This document shows positions 12,566 to 24,849 of a stretch of 64,000 nt of DNA, one piece after another (positions within the stretch are counted from its first letter, which is position 1; each line of letters opens with the position of its first letter). Source of the stretch: Hydractinia symbiolongicarpus (Eukaryota > Cnidaria > Hydrozoa > Anthoathecata > Hydractiniidae); NCBI RefSeq assembly GCF_029227915.1, contig NC_079885.1:6882001-6946000 (forward strand). Direction: 5' to 3'. The notes beneath the pieces were generated by a model. The model was not told the DNA's origin and ran no database searches. It worked only from the letters and a program-made list of their open reading frames with translations. The position numbers and the translations under genes were made by a program.

Positions 12566-12829
12566 TATATAGAGAGGATGTCGGATAATGCGGTTTCATT
12601 TGTCTGGTCCATTTGGTTGGAGAAGTATGACTGAACGTCTGTCGGACTTTTAATATCGATAAAGTATGAAGGGTACTAGTTATGTTGTACGTCGTGTGTC
12701 GGGACCACTTAGCCCGGTGCTAAATGAAGTCGTTCCCGCACAAAGTGCCCGCGGGCCATAAATCCTGAATCACTTGTGCTTAAGTGATGAAACTTGGCTC
12801 AATTGGAGAATGAATGTCTTAGTACAAAC
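12566..12829. other. Non-coding left flank of nested transposons
   Basis: Contains the left 15-base copy of the outer inverted repeat at 12738-12752 (GCACAAAGTGCCCGC), whose reverse complement is at 18770-18784. No coding sequence is seen. Confidence 0.5.
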
Positions 12830-13577
12830 TTAACCCTATTCGGTCCGGGGTTTTTCGAACATACTATGACCGGGGGCGGGGCGGATTCCGCCCCCCCTCA
12901 ATAACTTTTCATAGGGTTGTTCAAATTGAATCAAACTTGGCACACTTATAGTACGTCATAAAAGGAACAAAATGGCGCCAAAAAAAATTCGCTTGCGTCA
13001 GCACATTTTCTGTGACGTCATCAAAAGCTTGAAAATTGTTAAAAATGCCACTATCTTCTTAAAATATAATTACTTTTGTTCTAGAGCGAATTTTTACATT
13101 CTGTTTGAAGTTTCGGAAAGCTAAATAAAAGTTATTTAACATATCTTCCGGTTTTTACATGGATCGGATGAAAAATTGCCAAAAATTGCCCGAAAATCCG
13201 TTTTTTTCCGATTTTCGGGTAAAATACGACAAAATCGGGAAATCGGATTAGTCACGTGTTCAAATTATTCCAAATGATTCTTCTTGATGAAACAAAGTTG
13301 TGTTGCAAGTTTCAAGTTCTAAGGATAATCCTAACAGGAGTTATTATATTTTCCCCATTATAAGGATTTCATAGAGATTTTTAGGGGTAGTTTCGAGTAA
13401 TGGCCAATATCAAAGCCTCTGAAAGGTATGGGACCTAAAAAATTAGCATGCAGGTGTCTAATAGATAAATGTTGAAACTCAGTAAGTATCATAGCCATAT
13501 AACAAAGCAATCAGGAGTTATTAAAAAAAACCCGTCAGGGGGGGCGGAATCCGCCCCCCCGGACCGAATAGGGTTAA
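12830..13577. mobile_element. piggyBac-type MITE with TTAA target duplications
   Basis: The left end reads TTAA then CCCTATTCGGTCCGGGG; the right end is its inverse followed by TTAA (13574-13577). TTAA duplication with CCCT termini is the hallmark of piggyBac elements. Just inside both ends lies a palindromic GGCGGATTCCGCC block. No transposase is encoded in the roughly 740 bases between, so it is non-autonomous. Confidence 0.8.
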
Positions 13578-14074
13578 TCCAGGTAAAAAAATAATTAGAT
13601 GACGTCATAAGGATTAGAAATGACGTCACACATCTGAAAAATGGTCATTTTCCCAATTTTTCAGTACTTTAATTTCTCGCGTGTTACTAATGATACGGCA
13701 TTGATATTCTTGATAGATTTGTGGAATGAATACCAAAATATGTGTTTCACATGAAAAAAGTAATTTCGATGACGTCATTGGGATGAAAAATGGCGTCATT
13801 TCGGCAAGAAAATTTCTTGTTTTAAGAATAAAGATAAAAAGGTCCGTTCTACCAGAAATATTGACTTGGCGTATATGTAGAACCATAGTCACAAGAAAAA
13901 GAATAGTCTGGAGACTCGTGCCAACGCGCTCTGCTCCCGGCAAATAACTCGGGTTCCTACATTTTCTAGTACCCAGACTACTTTTAGGGGCACCAAAATT
14001 TAAAAAACAAGCAGGAAACCTTAGCGAAGCTTATATTTTTTTAAAGTAATTTTTCATTTATGCTGTAATTTGCT

Positions 14075-14286
14075 ATGCCTGGTGCTAATTGTTCGATTTT
14101 TGGTTGCTCTACTTCGAGAAGAACTACCGGCAACTCAATATTTTGTATTCCACAAGGAAATGATGAGTACAACACATCTTGGAGACAGAAACTTATTGCT
14201 GTGATTACGAAGGATCGTGTTGTTGATAATAAGTTGAGGACACAGATTGAAAAACGTAATTTACATGTATGCGAAAAACACTTTCA
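14075..14286 (+). CDS. THAP zinc-finger exon of P-type transposase
   Basis: First exon of the transposase. It starts MPGANCSIFGCSTSRRTTGN and contains the C2CH THAP signature: Cys pair at residues 6 and 11, the conserved Trp in SWRQKL, and CEKHF near residue 66. THAP domains bind the transposon ends. A splice donor (C|GTAGGTGC) follows near 14309. A second exon starts after TTTAG at about 14391 and ends at AG|GTATGA near 14468, and a third starts at 14595. All three join in phase. Confidence 0.8.
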
Positions 14287-14594
14287 ACAGAGTCAGCTTA
14301 TACAACGTAGGTGCTATTTTATGTACTTTTAGCTATGTAAACATTGGAAACACTATTAATAAAGCTCTCTCTTATACCTGTTGTTTATTTAGATGAAAAA
14401 AGAAGAACACTAATTCCAGGATCTATTCCAACACTAAATTTACCAATAAAAAGCATTCCCTCTTCCAGGTATGAGACCATATATTTTTTTGTACAGATAC
14501 GTATATAGCTAGCTATTTATAAACATTTATGCATATACAGAAAATATGACTACAGGAAAAATATATATTTACAGTAAATTATATTTTTATTTAG

Positions 14595-16986
14595 CACATC
14601 AGTCAAGCCAAGACCTTCTGCTGAAAAGATTGCTGTGAAAAGAAACAGTACAATAACTGTTGAACAAAACCAACACATATTCTATCAATCCTTTGACGAG
14701 CCGAGTAAAATCACTAAAGCTTCCAGAGAGTTGGAGTGTAGATATATCTCCAGACTTAGTAATGGTTTGGATGTGCGATGAAATTCATTCCAGTGCACAG
14801 TTTGAAATATATGTTAACGATAGTTTGTCATTTACTATTCGAGGCTATACATGGAGTCTTCCTGATGATCACGAAATATACAGTACATATAAACGATCAG
14901 TCCGAAATATTACACTGTCAAAATTAATAAAAGTTGTATCCTCCTACAAATTCTGTCCTGGAGTTATTGATTTGTCATTTGTACATTCACACCACTTAAA
15001 GAAACATAACATCTCGAAAAATTTTTGTCTTCATTCCGATGAAATACCCTTACAACAGTCAGAATATCATCGATCTATGCATTGTTCACTGTTACAATTT
15101 AACGATGAAAAAATGTGCATGCAATGTGACAGTGCTGCTAAAAAATCGCAAAAATCTGTAAAACGTTCATCAACAAATTTAACTGTTCCAGCAAAGTTAA
15201 ATGAACCAATTTCGTTAACATCACCAGAACGTGTTGTGCTAAGGTTTCGCAATGAACGTGAAGAAAACAAGTCCTTGAAAATTGAGAACATGTCATTAAA
15301 ACATGAAATAAAATTGCTACAAGAGGAATTATCTTCTTCTTCAGTCCTTGTTAGTTCAGAGCTAGGTTCAGATTTAAAAACCATTATGTCAAACACCAAT
15401 ACATCGACAATTTCTCCATTCATGAAATTCTTCTGGGAGGAGCAACAAAAGTATTTGTCGTCTACAAAAACTGGTGTCCGTTACCACCCAATGGTAATTA
15501 GATATTGTTTGTCATTGGCAGCAAAGTCACCAGCTACTTATGATGATATCCGTTATGATGAAAAATCTGGTACTGGTTTTGTGATTCTACCTAGTCGACG
15601 TAAATTGAGAGATTATAAGAACTACATCCATCCACAACGAGGATTCAATAAAAGTATAGTTGAAGAATTAAAACTTAAAGTTGAGCATTTCAGTGACATT
15701 GAAAAGTTTCTTGTCCTTTTATTCGACGAAATGAAAATCCAAGAAAATTTAGTCTGGGATAAACATACAGGCGAACTAATTGGATTTGTCGATCTCGGAG
15801 ACATAAATATAAATTATGCAACATTACAAAAAGTAGATAAGTTAGCATCCCATGTTTTGTTTTTTCTTGTTCGGAGTATCGTAAACCCTTTTAAGTTCAG
15901 TCTGGCTAATTTTGCAACAACTGGAGCTACAGCAAGTCAAATGTTTCCTTTGTTTTGGAAAGCAGTTGGCATATGTGAACTACAATGCAATCTAAAAGTA
16001 GTTGCCGCAACATGTGATGGAGCATCACCAAACAGGAAGCTTTTCCGTATGCATTTCAACTTAACAAAAGCTGACGATATAAATCCAGATGTTGATGTTA
16101 CATATCGCACAGTAAATTATTTTAGTGCTGAAAAACGATACATCTACTTTCTCTCTGATCCACCTCATCTGATAAAAACTGCTCGTAATTGCTTGTCAAA
16201 CTCTGGTGCTGGTAGATGCACAAGGTTTATGTGGAATGATGGAATGTTCCTCATTTGGAATCACATAGCTGATATATTTTATGAGGATCGTGAATGTGGA
16301 TTACACCTTCTACCTAAATTATCACATGATCACATTAAATTATCATCTTTTTCTGTAATGAATGTTAAGCTAGCAGCACAAGTTTTGAGTTCAACAGTCA
16401 GCACAATTTTGAATAATTATGGCCCTCCAGAAGCAGGTGGTACTGCTAAGTTTTGCGAGATGATGGATGGGTTCTTCGATATTTTGAACATCCGAAACAC
16501 GGAAGAATACAAGCAAAAGAGGAAACCATTTCTTGTTCCATTTTCATCAGTCGATGACGCACGCTTTGTATGGCTACGTAAAGTTTTCCTTCAATATTTT
16601 GAAGATTGGTTACAGTCCATTGAGGAACGACCAGGTGATTTTTCTAAAAACGCAAAGTCAAATATGTTTATATCTTGGCAGACATATGAAGGCCTCAAAA
16701 TAACTGTCAATTCTATTATAGAGTTGGTTCAGTTTTTAGTAAATAATAATATGCCTTATATTCTTACTGAACGTTTATGCCAGATCCCTTAGAGAATTAT
16801 TTTGGTCGTCAGAGATCCATGGGAGCACGAAAAGACAACCCTTCAATGCGTGATTTTGGCTACAATGATAACACTATCAGGAACCAAAAAATCTTCAGGC
16901 CTACTTCTGGAGGAAATGTAGTTGGTAATGCTGTAGTGGATTTTAGTGATGAACCTGTTCCTTGCAGAAAAAAGAAAAAACTATGA
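14595..16986 (+). pseudogene. P-element-like transposase, body (frameshifted)
   Basis: RNase-H-like transposase of the P/THAP9 superfamily. Recognisable parts: a leucine-rich coiled coil around ENKSLKIENMSLKHEIKLL, the catalytic-core segments LLFDEMKI and CDGASPNRKL, SDPPHLIKTARN, the HDHIKLSSFSVMNVKLAAQV segment typical of the GTP-binding insertion, and a C-terminal PLENYFGRQRSMGARKDNPS. The main frame runs 14660-16792. It is offset from the exon beginning at 14595 (shift near 14695-14705) and from its C-terminus at 16777-16986 (single-base shift near 16780). Unless these are assembly errors, this copy cannot make full-length transposase. Confidence 0.85.
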
Positions 16987-17201
16987 AGAAAAACACTTAA
17001 AAAAACGGCTATTTTTATAGCCACACATTCTTAAAAACATTATACTTGGCTTTAAAACAGTTACACTTATGCCTCTCACTAGCCTAGCTAGCTATATGCT
17101 AGTAACTAGCTATCCAGCTATGTGCTAATAATGCCATAGGTAATGATTTTTATAGGTGTGTAGCTATAAAAAAAGCTGTTTTGTTAGTGGTTGCAGTACT
17201 T

Positions 17202-18391
17202 TCAATGACCTTGATCCAGGGTGGATGATTTCTTCTTTAATTCTGTGCGTAGAGATTTTGATCTCTTTGTATCGGCCGATATTTTGTGAAGCTGCATTTT
17301 ATCTTTAACAAAAGAAAATGTTCTCACTCTGACATATAGCATGAGTAGGTCTTCTAGAAGATTTAAAGAAACTTCTTTTTTCAGTGATACATCGCAGAGG
17401 TTAACTATTTTCGTGAAATTTGACTTCACATTAAAATTTTTCATAAGAAAGGAAACTATTTCCTTGCTATCAATTTTACTGCACCCTTTATTGGTATATA
17501 ATCGAAAATATTCCTCGGCAGCTGTAAAAATTAAAATTATCTCTTTTCTGACTTTCCATAGACCACCACGATCCCTAGCATTAACCAATTTGTACTCTGG
17601 TATATCTTCTGTGTCATCAGATTTTCCAGCCAGAAGAACTGCCAAATACTGTTGATGATATATTTGTTGACATGTGTTTTTTGAGGAGAAACGTATTCGC
17701 CGATACATAGTACTAAAGATGTATCCACTAAGATAGGATATGATGGCCGTTTCCTTATCTGAAAAGGTGTGTGGTTTATTTGGAACTTGCAAAACATCCT
17801 TGAAATCAGACTTAGACAAGTGACACATACTTGATTTGCTAACTCAAATCCTAGAAGAACAGTACAGTTGTGGCTTAGACTTGCTCCAAAGGGGTGTTCC
17901 ATGTCCAAAATATTTTTATAAAATAATGGATAAAACTTTTCAGCATCTCCATCAAAAGATTTGATAACATTTTTTACCAGACTGTATGATGGCAAAACAT
18001 TGTCAAGGCTACCAATTTTAAAAAACTTGAATTCGTTTGTGATTTCAGAGGGATAACATTCATCACCTGTCAATTTTATTATTGAATCCTCGATATATCG
18101 CTTAAAATACAGCGGATGCAGAACCTGTTCAGCTTCCAAACTTGCATCACTTTCCTTTTCTTTACTGTGCTTAGTGTTGTTGTGGCGAGATAAACCCCTT
18201 TGTGATACACAAACTTTAGAGCACAAACTACAGGTAAATGTAACCTTGGCCTTTTCTTTGGGTATTTCGTCAATTACTGAAGTTAGTTCCACTTCAAACT
18301 CAGTAATACTTTGTAAAAAATCTTCATCTATTGCCTCCAAAATAGCATCCAGATCTTCACCATAAAGGAAATCCTCTGCAGCCGCAGCCAT
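17202..18391 (-). pseudogene. C2H2 zinc-finger protein carried by the P-type transposon
   Basis: Second gene of the transposon, convergent with the transposase. It starts MAAAAEDFLYGEDLDAIL with an acidic region, then has a C2H2 finger CSLCSKVCVSQRGLSRHNNTKH-like at about residues 54-75, and continues to a conserved-looking SYLSGYIFSTMYRRIR segment and a basic tail. The frame from 18391 is good until about 17835, after which coding potential continues in another frame from 17828, so one base has been gained or lost. I do not know a function. A DNA-binding accessory or regulator of transposition is an inference from location and finger. Confidence 0.65.
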
Positions 18392-18784
18392 TTTTTAAAC
18401 TTTGGTGCCCTTATATTCCGGCCACCTCAGTTTTTTGAAGTCTCTTTACGATACGGCCCGGAATGGCCGATTACCCAGACTATTCTTTTTCTTGTGACTA
18501 TGGTAGAACAGGGCATTTAAAGATAATCTAGGTAAGGAAAACATTATAATGACGTCATTGGGATCCGAAATGACGTCAATTTGCTGGATCGATATTTCCT
18601 TCTAATCTGGTCTGCTTTTTGTGCCTAGTAACCGTATATCCCCTTAGTAACACCTTGGTTACCACTTAGTAACCAACACACATGTAATAATTATTTATAT
18701 ACCCAATACAACATCTTAAAATCACATTAATCACATGTGTATCTAAAGTTATGCCAAGTCAAAGAGGCTGCGGGCACTTTGTGC

Positions 18785-20270
18785 CCCCCCCCCCCCCCCA
18801 GGTAAAATAAGGTTAAGCCTCATGATTCTTAAATAATTTTAGAAATGATTCTTAAAAGTTGGTAAAAACTTACTTAAGGTATTAAATGCTGTATATATGA
18901 TGTTAAAAATTTATGTATGGATTAATTAAGTAAACCTTTTTAGGGAAAAAACAAATTTTAATAACGATTTTTTATAGCTAAAAAGGTTACATTAAGCGAT
19001 AAATATTTTTTACCATAAAAAATTTCTATTTGCGTAAATTTGTGTTATTTGCGCTAAGGTTATCATTTTTGTCAAATATTTTAAGAAAAATGACTGCAGT
19101 TATTTCGCCTGAAGGCTCGTAAAATAATTTTCTGCAAAAGTTAAAAACTCGAAATGTTCAAAGCAAATATTTTGTTAAATATTTATCTTTCCTTAAACTT
19201 GATCTATTATCAAATCTTTTAACAGAAAAAATACGACAAGCCCCACTTTTTGGTTTAAATAGTTGCGAGATATATTCTTAAATATTGCTACGCATTCTTA
19301 ATTTACATTTTACATTTGGAAGCGCTTTCTCTTTGTGGTCACAAAAACACGCTGTAGCTCTTTTATGCAATACATATTTCTGTACCAAAAGTACGTTGGT
19401 TTATAGATGACATGTTCATATAACCACATATTTTTTATTAACTCTCTACTCAATTTCATTACAGTTATAACTATCAAATCGACAAATTGACAGTTATAAT
19501 TGGCGAATTGACAGTTATAATTGTCGAAATGACAGTTATAACGGTCGAAAAGAGAGTTACAACTAATAGAAAATTGTCACATTAAAATGTCACATATAGG
19601 TCACAGTACCAAAGCTTTCCATTAGCTTAGTATTAATATAAGATTTGAAAACGTAAATTTTTATGACAGTTATGAACACAATCATTGTCATTCGGATTAA
19701 AATGAAATTCACTTTATCAATGTATTTCTGTGCGATCACGAAAACAGAAAGTACTTGAATCTCTTTGGCGCAAGAGCGATTGTTTTTTGGCTCAATCTTA
19801 CAAAATTTCTACACCTCAAAGTCATTCTGTTTCTGAACATACTAATTTTGCATAGAGAATTAACAGTAAATATAATGAAAAGTACAAAAAATAGTATCGT
19901 TTCAACCTTTTTTTTTCCATAGACTCTTTGGACATACGTTTCTAAGCGTAATGGTGAAGATAACACTCTTTGTGGTACGTACCAAAATCCCTGTAATACA
20001 TTTGATGTTGCTGTAAAGAAGACTCATCATACTGCAACAATACTCTCCGATTGGACGGGGGTAATGATAAAACATAAGTATATCACGTAGACAGATCAAT
20101 AATCCCTAAAAGAAGCCTTACAATGACAAACTATAAAAATAATAAATTTCGTCCAATCATCAAAAACACCAATCGAAACACAAGTAAAAATTACTTGTTT
20201 CACGCTCACGAAAAAATGAATATTAAAAAATAAAAAATTAAAACTTTTAAAGAAACTGCTCTCTTGTTAT
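18785..20270. other. AT-rich intergenic with a short tandem repeat
   Basis: At about 19462-19556 the phrase GACAGTTATAA(T/C) separated by GTCGAAAT-like spacers repeats four to five times (about 21-22 bases). Otherwise no gene is recognised. Confidence 0.5.
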
Positions 20271-20274
20271 ATAC

Positions 20275-23077
20275 TTCATCTTTAATTATTACTATCACCA
20301 ACTGCAGCTTTGAAAAAAACAGGTACACCTATAATAAAGGCAAACAATGCTGTAGAATCCGTTATAATGAACGTATCTTGTAGTACTATAAAAAATTCAG
20401 GACTTATTAGCATGTTTGAAGCTGCAAATCTATTTGTTGTCATTAAGACGTGCACTTTTCAAGCTGAGGCGATGACTTGCCAGGATCGAATGATAAGAGT
20501 AAAGGGAACGAAAAAAGTCAAAGTTAAGGTCATCCATCAATAGCATATTTAAGTTTTCTACTACTGCTATTATACTTATATGTAGCATCAACCCATTGAT
20601 TTTCAATGAAACGTACCAACCAATACAACCTGTTTCTTCCATTATAATACACAAATCAAGTTTTTTTTTCAGAGTATGATGCATGTGAAATGTCTTGCGG
20701 GGATTTGTCAAATAGTTGTAAAGAAATTACCGTAACGGAATGCGTGTTCTCAGGATTTCAATATTCAGCTATACGAGTATATTCAGCTTCAAGAACGATG
20801 ATTTATAATTCTTCATCCAGAAACAACAAATGTAAGGTAGTGCCATCTATATTGAAGACAGTAAACACCTCACTGTATATAACTCGTTATTCTCTTATAA
20901 CACTGCAAACACTGATGGAACCATATGTGTCTCTAAAGCAAAAGATGTAGTTCTTATTGAATCTTCTAAATTTCTGCATAACTCATTCTGCATAGCTAAT
21001 ATGTCCGGCGGCAATATTGACGCCGGAGTAGCAGGCTTTTACCCAATGATATTGCATTTACATACAGTTCGAATTATTATCGTTCGTGTATTGTCGTTCC
21101 AATGTCGTAGATGTCCGAAAGGAATGTATAATTTGAAAGGTGGTAACATTCTATTATTAACACGAAAGACCAAACTTGTTCCCACTAAATCAGATTTTAA
21201 GTGTTTTCAATGCCCTCCTGGTGCAAAATGCGAATATTGTACAAAGTAGAGGAAACTTTTTGGGAAAACGTCGGATAATATTTTATATAATATATTTTAG
21301 AAACATAAATAATATTTCTACCCTGCCCGGCTTCCTATTGCTGTTCTCAAAAGACAACAAAATGTGCTTCATTCAATACCTGTGATAAAAACAGAATAGG
21401 GATACTTTGCGGAACTTGCCAGATGTGATACGGGCTAAGTTATTATAATAATGAATGCGTTAAGAAAAAAAGATGCAATCGGCGGCTGTTTTGGATAGTG
21501 TACCTAGCGTATGGAATACTTTACGTTGTATTTCTGATGTAATTTGAAACGATATTCAAGTGCTTGTATAACAAACTACACAAATTGAAATGCAAAGAAA
21601 AAGAATCTAATGTTTATAATGATTTGTATCGATACAGACGTTTTGAAGAGAGCATGAATGAAAATGTGGAAGAAGTTAACGTTTATGAAGAGGAAGAAAA
21701 AGACTCTGAAAACAATAGTAAACCAAAATATGATGGCAGTAAAACAGATCTTTACATCTCGGGATTTAAATCCATTATATTTTTCTTTTTCCAAATACAA
21801 GTTTTATTAGAAGTTCCTGCTGCGGAAAAAAATAATTGCGGATGTATAACAGTAATAAAAAACTCGATCTCAAGCATTTTTAATTTCAATTTAATCCAAC
21901 TTAACTTATCTAAACTGTGTCCAACAACACATCTTGATGCACTTTCGAAAGCAGTGATTAAGCTTGGTAATATATTCATCCTTTTTTTAATACTTTTTGC
22001 ATTAGCTTTAATTGTAAAAGTTACCCAGTTTTTCAAAAGAAAAAGAGACCCAACCTATAACTCCACTGGAACAACTGACAAAATCTTAAAGAGCATCCGC
22101 ACTTGTTTGATCCAGGTTACATTGCTTGGTTATACTGCAGTAAATGCATTTTGCTTTCGAATGTTAAATTGTGTTTCAATAAACAATGACAACTACCTAT
22201 ACATTCAAGGAGATGTCAAATGCAATGCGTGCTGGCGATATTGCATTTTGATTTTTACTGTAAAATGGACAATCCCATTTACAGTATCTGTACACGTGTC
22301 TGTTAAGATGCTGCGACGAAGTCAAATAAATTTGAGCCAATTTGACCTTTCATTTGCCATTCCACCAATCTCAGCACATTATTATTTGCGTTCCCTATGT
22401 ACAAGCAAAGCGTTAGATGTAAATGTCCATGACACCAGGGATGACATCGACAAAGTAACATATATTTTCACTGGTCCTTATAAATATATTAAAAATGGGC
22501 AATCAAATTGGGAGGCTGTTCTAACTTGTCGACGAATGGTTATAACAGCTTTGTGTGCATTCATTGTTAATCCAATCTCGCGAATGATCTTCACATTGCT
22601 TTTAATGCCGGGATTTTTTATGCATCATCTGTATACCTTACCGTACCGCACGCAAATCTAATAACTTCGTTTCGTTGATTCATTTTTTTCAAACTTACTT
22701 TGACTTTCAAATTCAAAAATTATGCACCTCACAACAAGTAAATATTTTCTTCATCGCATGCATGTCTTGACAGACGGGAGTAATGACAACAATTCGAAAA
22801 TATCTATCGGCTTTAGAGTACTTATTGCGGATTGCCCATAAAGCACACGATGGTATGTCTTTCTGAACATCTGTTTTCTAATCGATTATGTACCCATCAA
22901 ATCTGTAATACATGTTTTTCTTTAAATAGGAAATTTCACGTAAACTCATTGAGAGCACATCTCACTATTGTATTTCTTCATTAGAACGCATCTTCGGTAT
23001 TCTATTTTTTTTAATCCCTTCACCATTGTTGCTTTTCGGGCCTTCTTCATTGAATTTCAAAGATGTAGTTGCATAAA
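20275..23077 (+). pseudogene. Decayed large secreted/multi-membrane protein gene
   Basis: Fragments in order: beta-helix-like repeats rich in Asn/Ser and Cys (20310-20540, 20690-20950), a Cys-rich segment with CRRCPKGMY and CFQCPPGAKCEYC (21001-21249), then a membrane region (21376-22661) with several hydrophobic spans, and a further hydrophobic exon-like stretch near 22975-23077. From 21376 the frame runs on in one phase through single stops TGA at 21426-21428 and TAA at 21540-21542 into the 365-codon frame starting near 21564, which indicates nonsense mutations rather than introns. The layout (beta helix, Cys-rich neck, many membrane spans) recalls large uncharacterised receptors of marine invertebrates. 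The function is unknown. Confidence 0.6.
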
Positions 23078-23717
23078 ATATTTCGGATGGAGAGCAAGAT
23101 GCTTTTTTCACAAAAGATTGTGTTGAAAAGTTTAATGTAAAGCGCTTGGTGAGAAACTCTTTATCATGTTGTGCCGTATGGAAAATGTATTTCCTTTTTT
23201 ATCGGACTTTTTATATCTAACACGATCCTATTTAACAATTTCAATTAATTGAAGACAGAAGGATGTTAAAGATAAAATGGATATCACTTCAGTTATGATT
23301 ATAAATATGAAAGACTTTATATTTGGCGAAATTATTTGTACTTTCAAAGTAGTCGTCAGGAATTTCATTATTATCTTTGCAGCACAAACTTTCAGAGGAT
23401 AAACTCATCGGTCTACAGTGACCAACTTATTTACTCCAATTATTGTTTCCAATTCGATTGCCTTCTTTTTGTATAACTTCGTCTTCATGGTTTGAACTTA
23501 AAAATTTATCTTGCTCTTCCAACCACATTTCAGGCTCAAAACTAAATGACTTTAGAGCCGAAATGTCTGGAACAGTGTTTTTATCGTCACTGGACAAGAA
23601 ACTGTGATGCATTTTTTTGTTTCTTATTCAAAAGTCTGTTGCATTATAAGCACCGACATAGAGTCTCGTCTAGCTAGCTCAATGTTATGAAATATAAAAC
23701 GTCACTAGTACTAGTCC
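23078..23717. other. Intergenic, no gene recognised
   Basis: A 61-codon minus-strand frame at 23427-23612 has no recognisable motif. I see nothing else supportable. Confidence 0.4.
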
Positions 23718-24168
<451 letters not shown>

Positions 24169-24346
24169 TTTTTGAGGTTACTTCGCCTTTAATATTCATC
24201 AACATAGAAAATCTATTTTTTGCTTTTCTTTACATGAACGATCAATTAAGCGTACCTGGCATTAACACTATCGCGATATTTTTTGTATGGTCAGAGCATA
24301 TCACACTGGCGGCGCCGGTGATCATAATAATTCTCATATCTGTATA

Positions 24347-24848
24347 CAGTAGACGTCCGTTAATTCGAATGCCGCTTAATTCGAACTTTCCGTTATTTCG
24401 AACAAATTGCCAAGTCCCTTGCGTTTGGTTTCATAAAGTCTTATATTTTGAGCTGCTTAATTCGAACTCTGCTAATTCGAACATATCGTTAATTCGAACA
24501 ATTTTTTAGTCCCAAGGCTACATTATGCTCGTTAATTCGAACTTTTGTGTATCGATAAATAAAATGTTATGGAAAAATAAGAAAATGTTATCATTTTTTT
24601 CATTTTTATTGCATCAATGGTGCAAAATTTCTTTTAATTTATTAATTAAATTGGCATTTCCAATAAAATTAAGTTTACAAGATTTTTATAAAAACTTGTA
24701 GTAAAGATGTAATAAAGTTATATTAGCATAAAACCTTTAAAAGTTTATTAAAATTCTTGTTTTTTCTGAAATTCCGTTAATCTGAACATTCGTTAATTCG
24801 AACAAATAATTTAGTCTTTTGCGTGTTCGAATTAACAGACGTCTACTG
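24347..24848. mobile_element. Tigger/pogo-type MITE, 502 bp
   Basis: The ends are inverted copies beginning CAGTAGACGTC(C/T)GTTAATTCGAA, flanked by TA at 24345-24346 and 24849-24850. The motif TTAATTCGAAC recurs at least eight times near the two ends, a typical multimerised transposase site. No transposase frame is present. The TIR style matches Tigger/pogo elements, and a Tigger transposase fragment lies at 29.1 kb. Confidence 0.85.
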
Positions 24849-24849
24849 T

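Larger units (their letters stand above)
13884..18502. mobile_element. Complete P-superfamily transposon, 4.6 kb
   Basis: Perfect 28-base terminal inverted repeats start CATAGTCACAAG and end AATAGTCTGG. They are flanked by the direct repeat GTAGAAC (13877-13883 and 18503-18509). P elements have ends starting with CA and make 8-base duplications; here seven bases match. The cargo is a THAP/P transposase gene on the plus strand and a convergent C2H2 zinc-finger gene on the minus strand, separated by about 215 bases. The 13.6-13.88 kb sequence to the left belongs to the host repeat into which it inserted. Confidence 0.85.
12738..18784. mobile_element. Possible outer element enclosing two nested transposons
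   Basis: The 15-base sequence at 12738-12752 is repeated exactly in inverse orientation at 18770-18784, directly before a C14-16 run. Inner flanks share TGACGTCATTGGGAT-type motifs (13588, 13770 and 18549). Removing the piggyBac-type MITE and the P-type element would leave an older element of about 0.7 kb. The match is short, so a chance or secondary origin cannot be ruled out. Confidence 0.4.
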
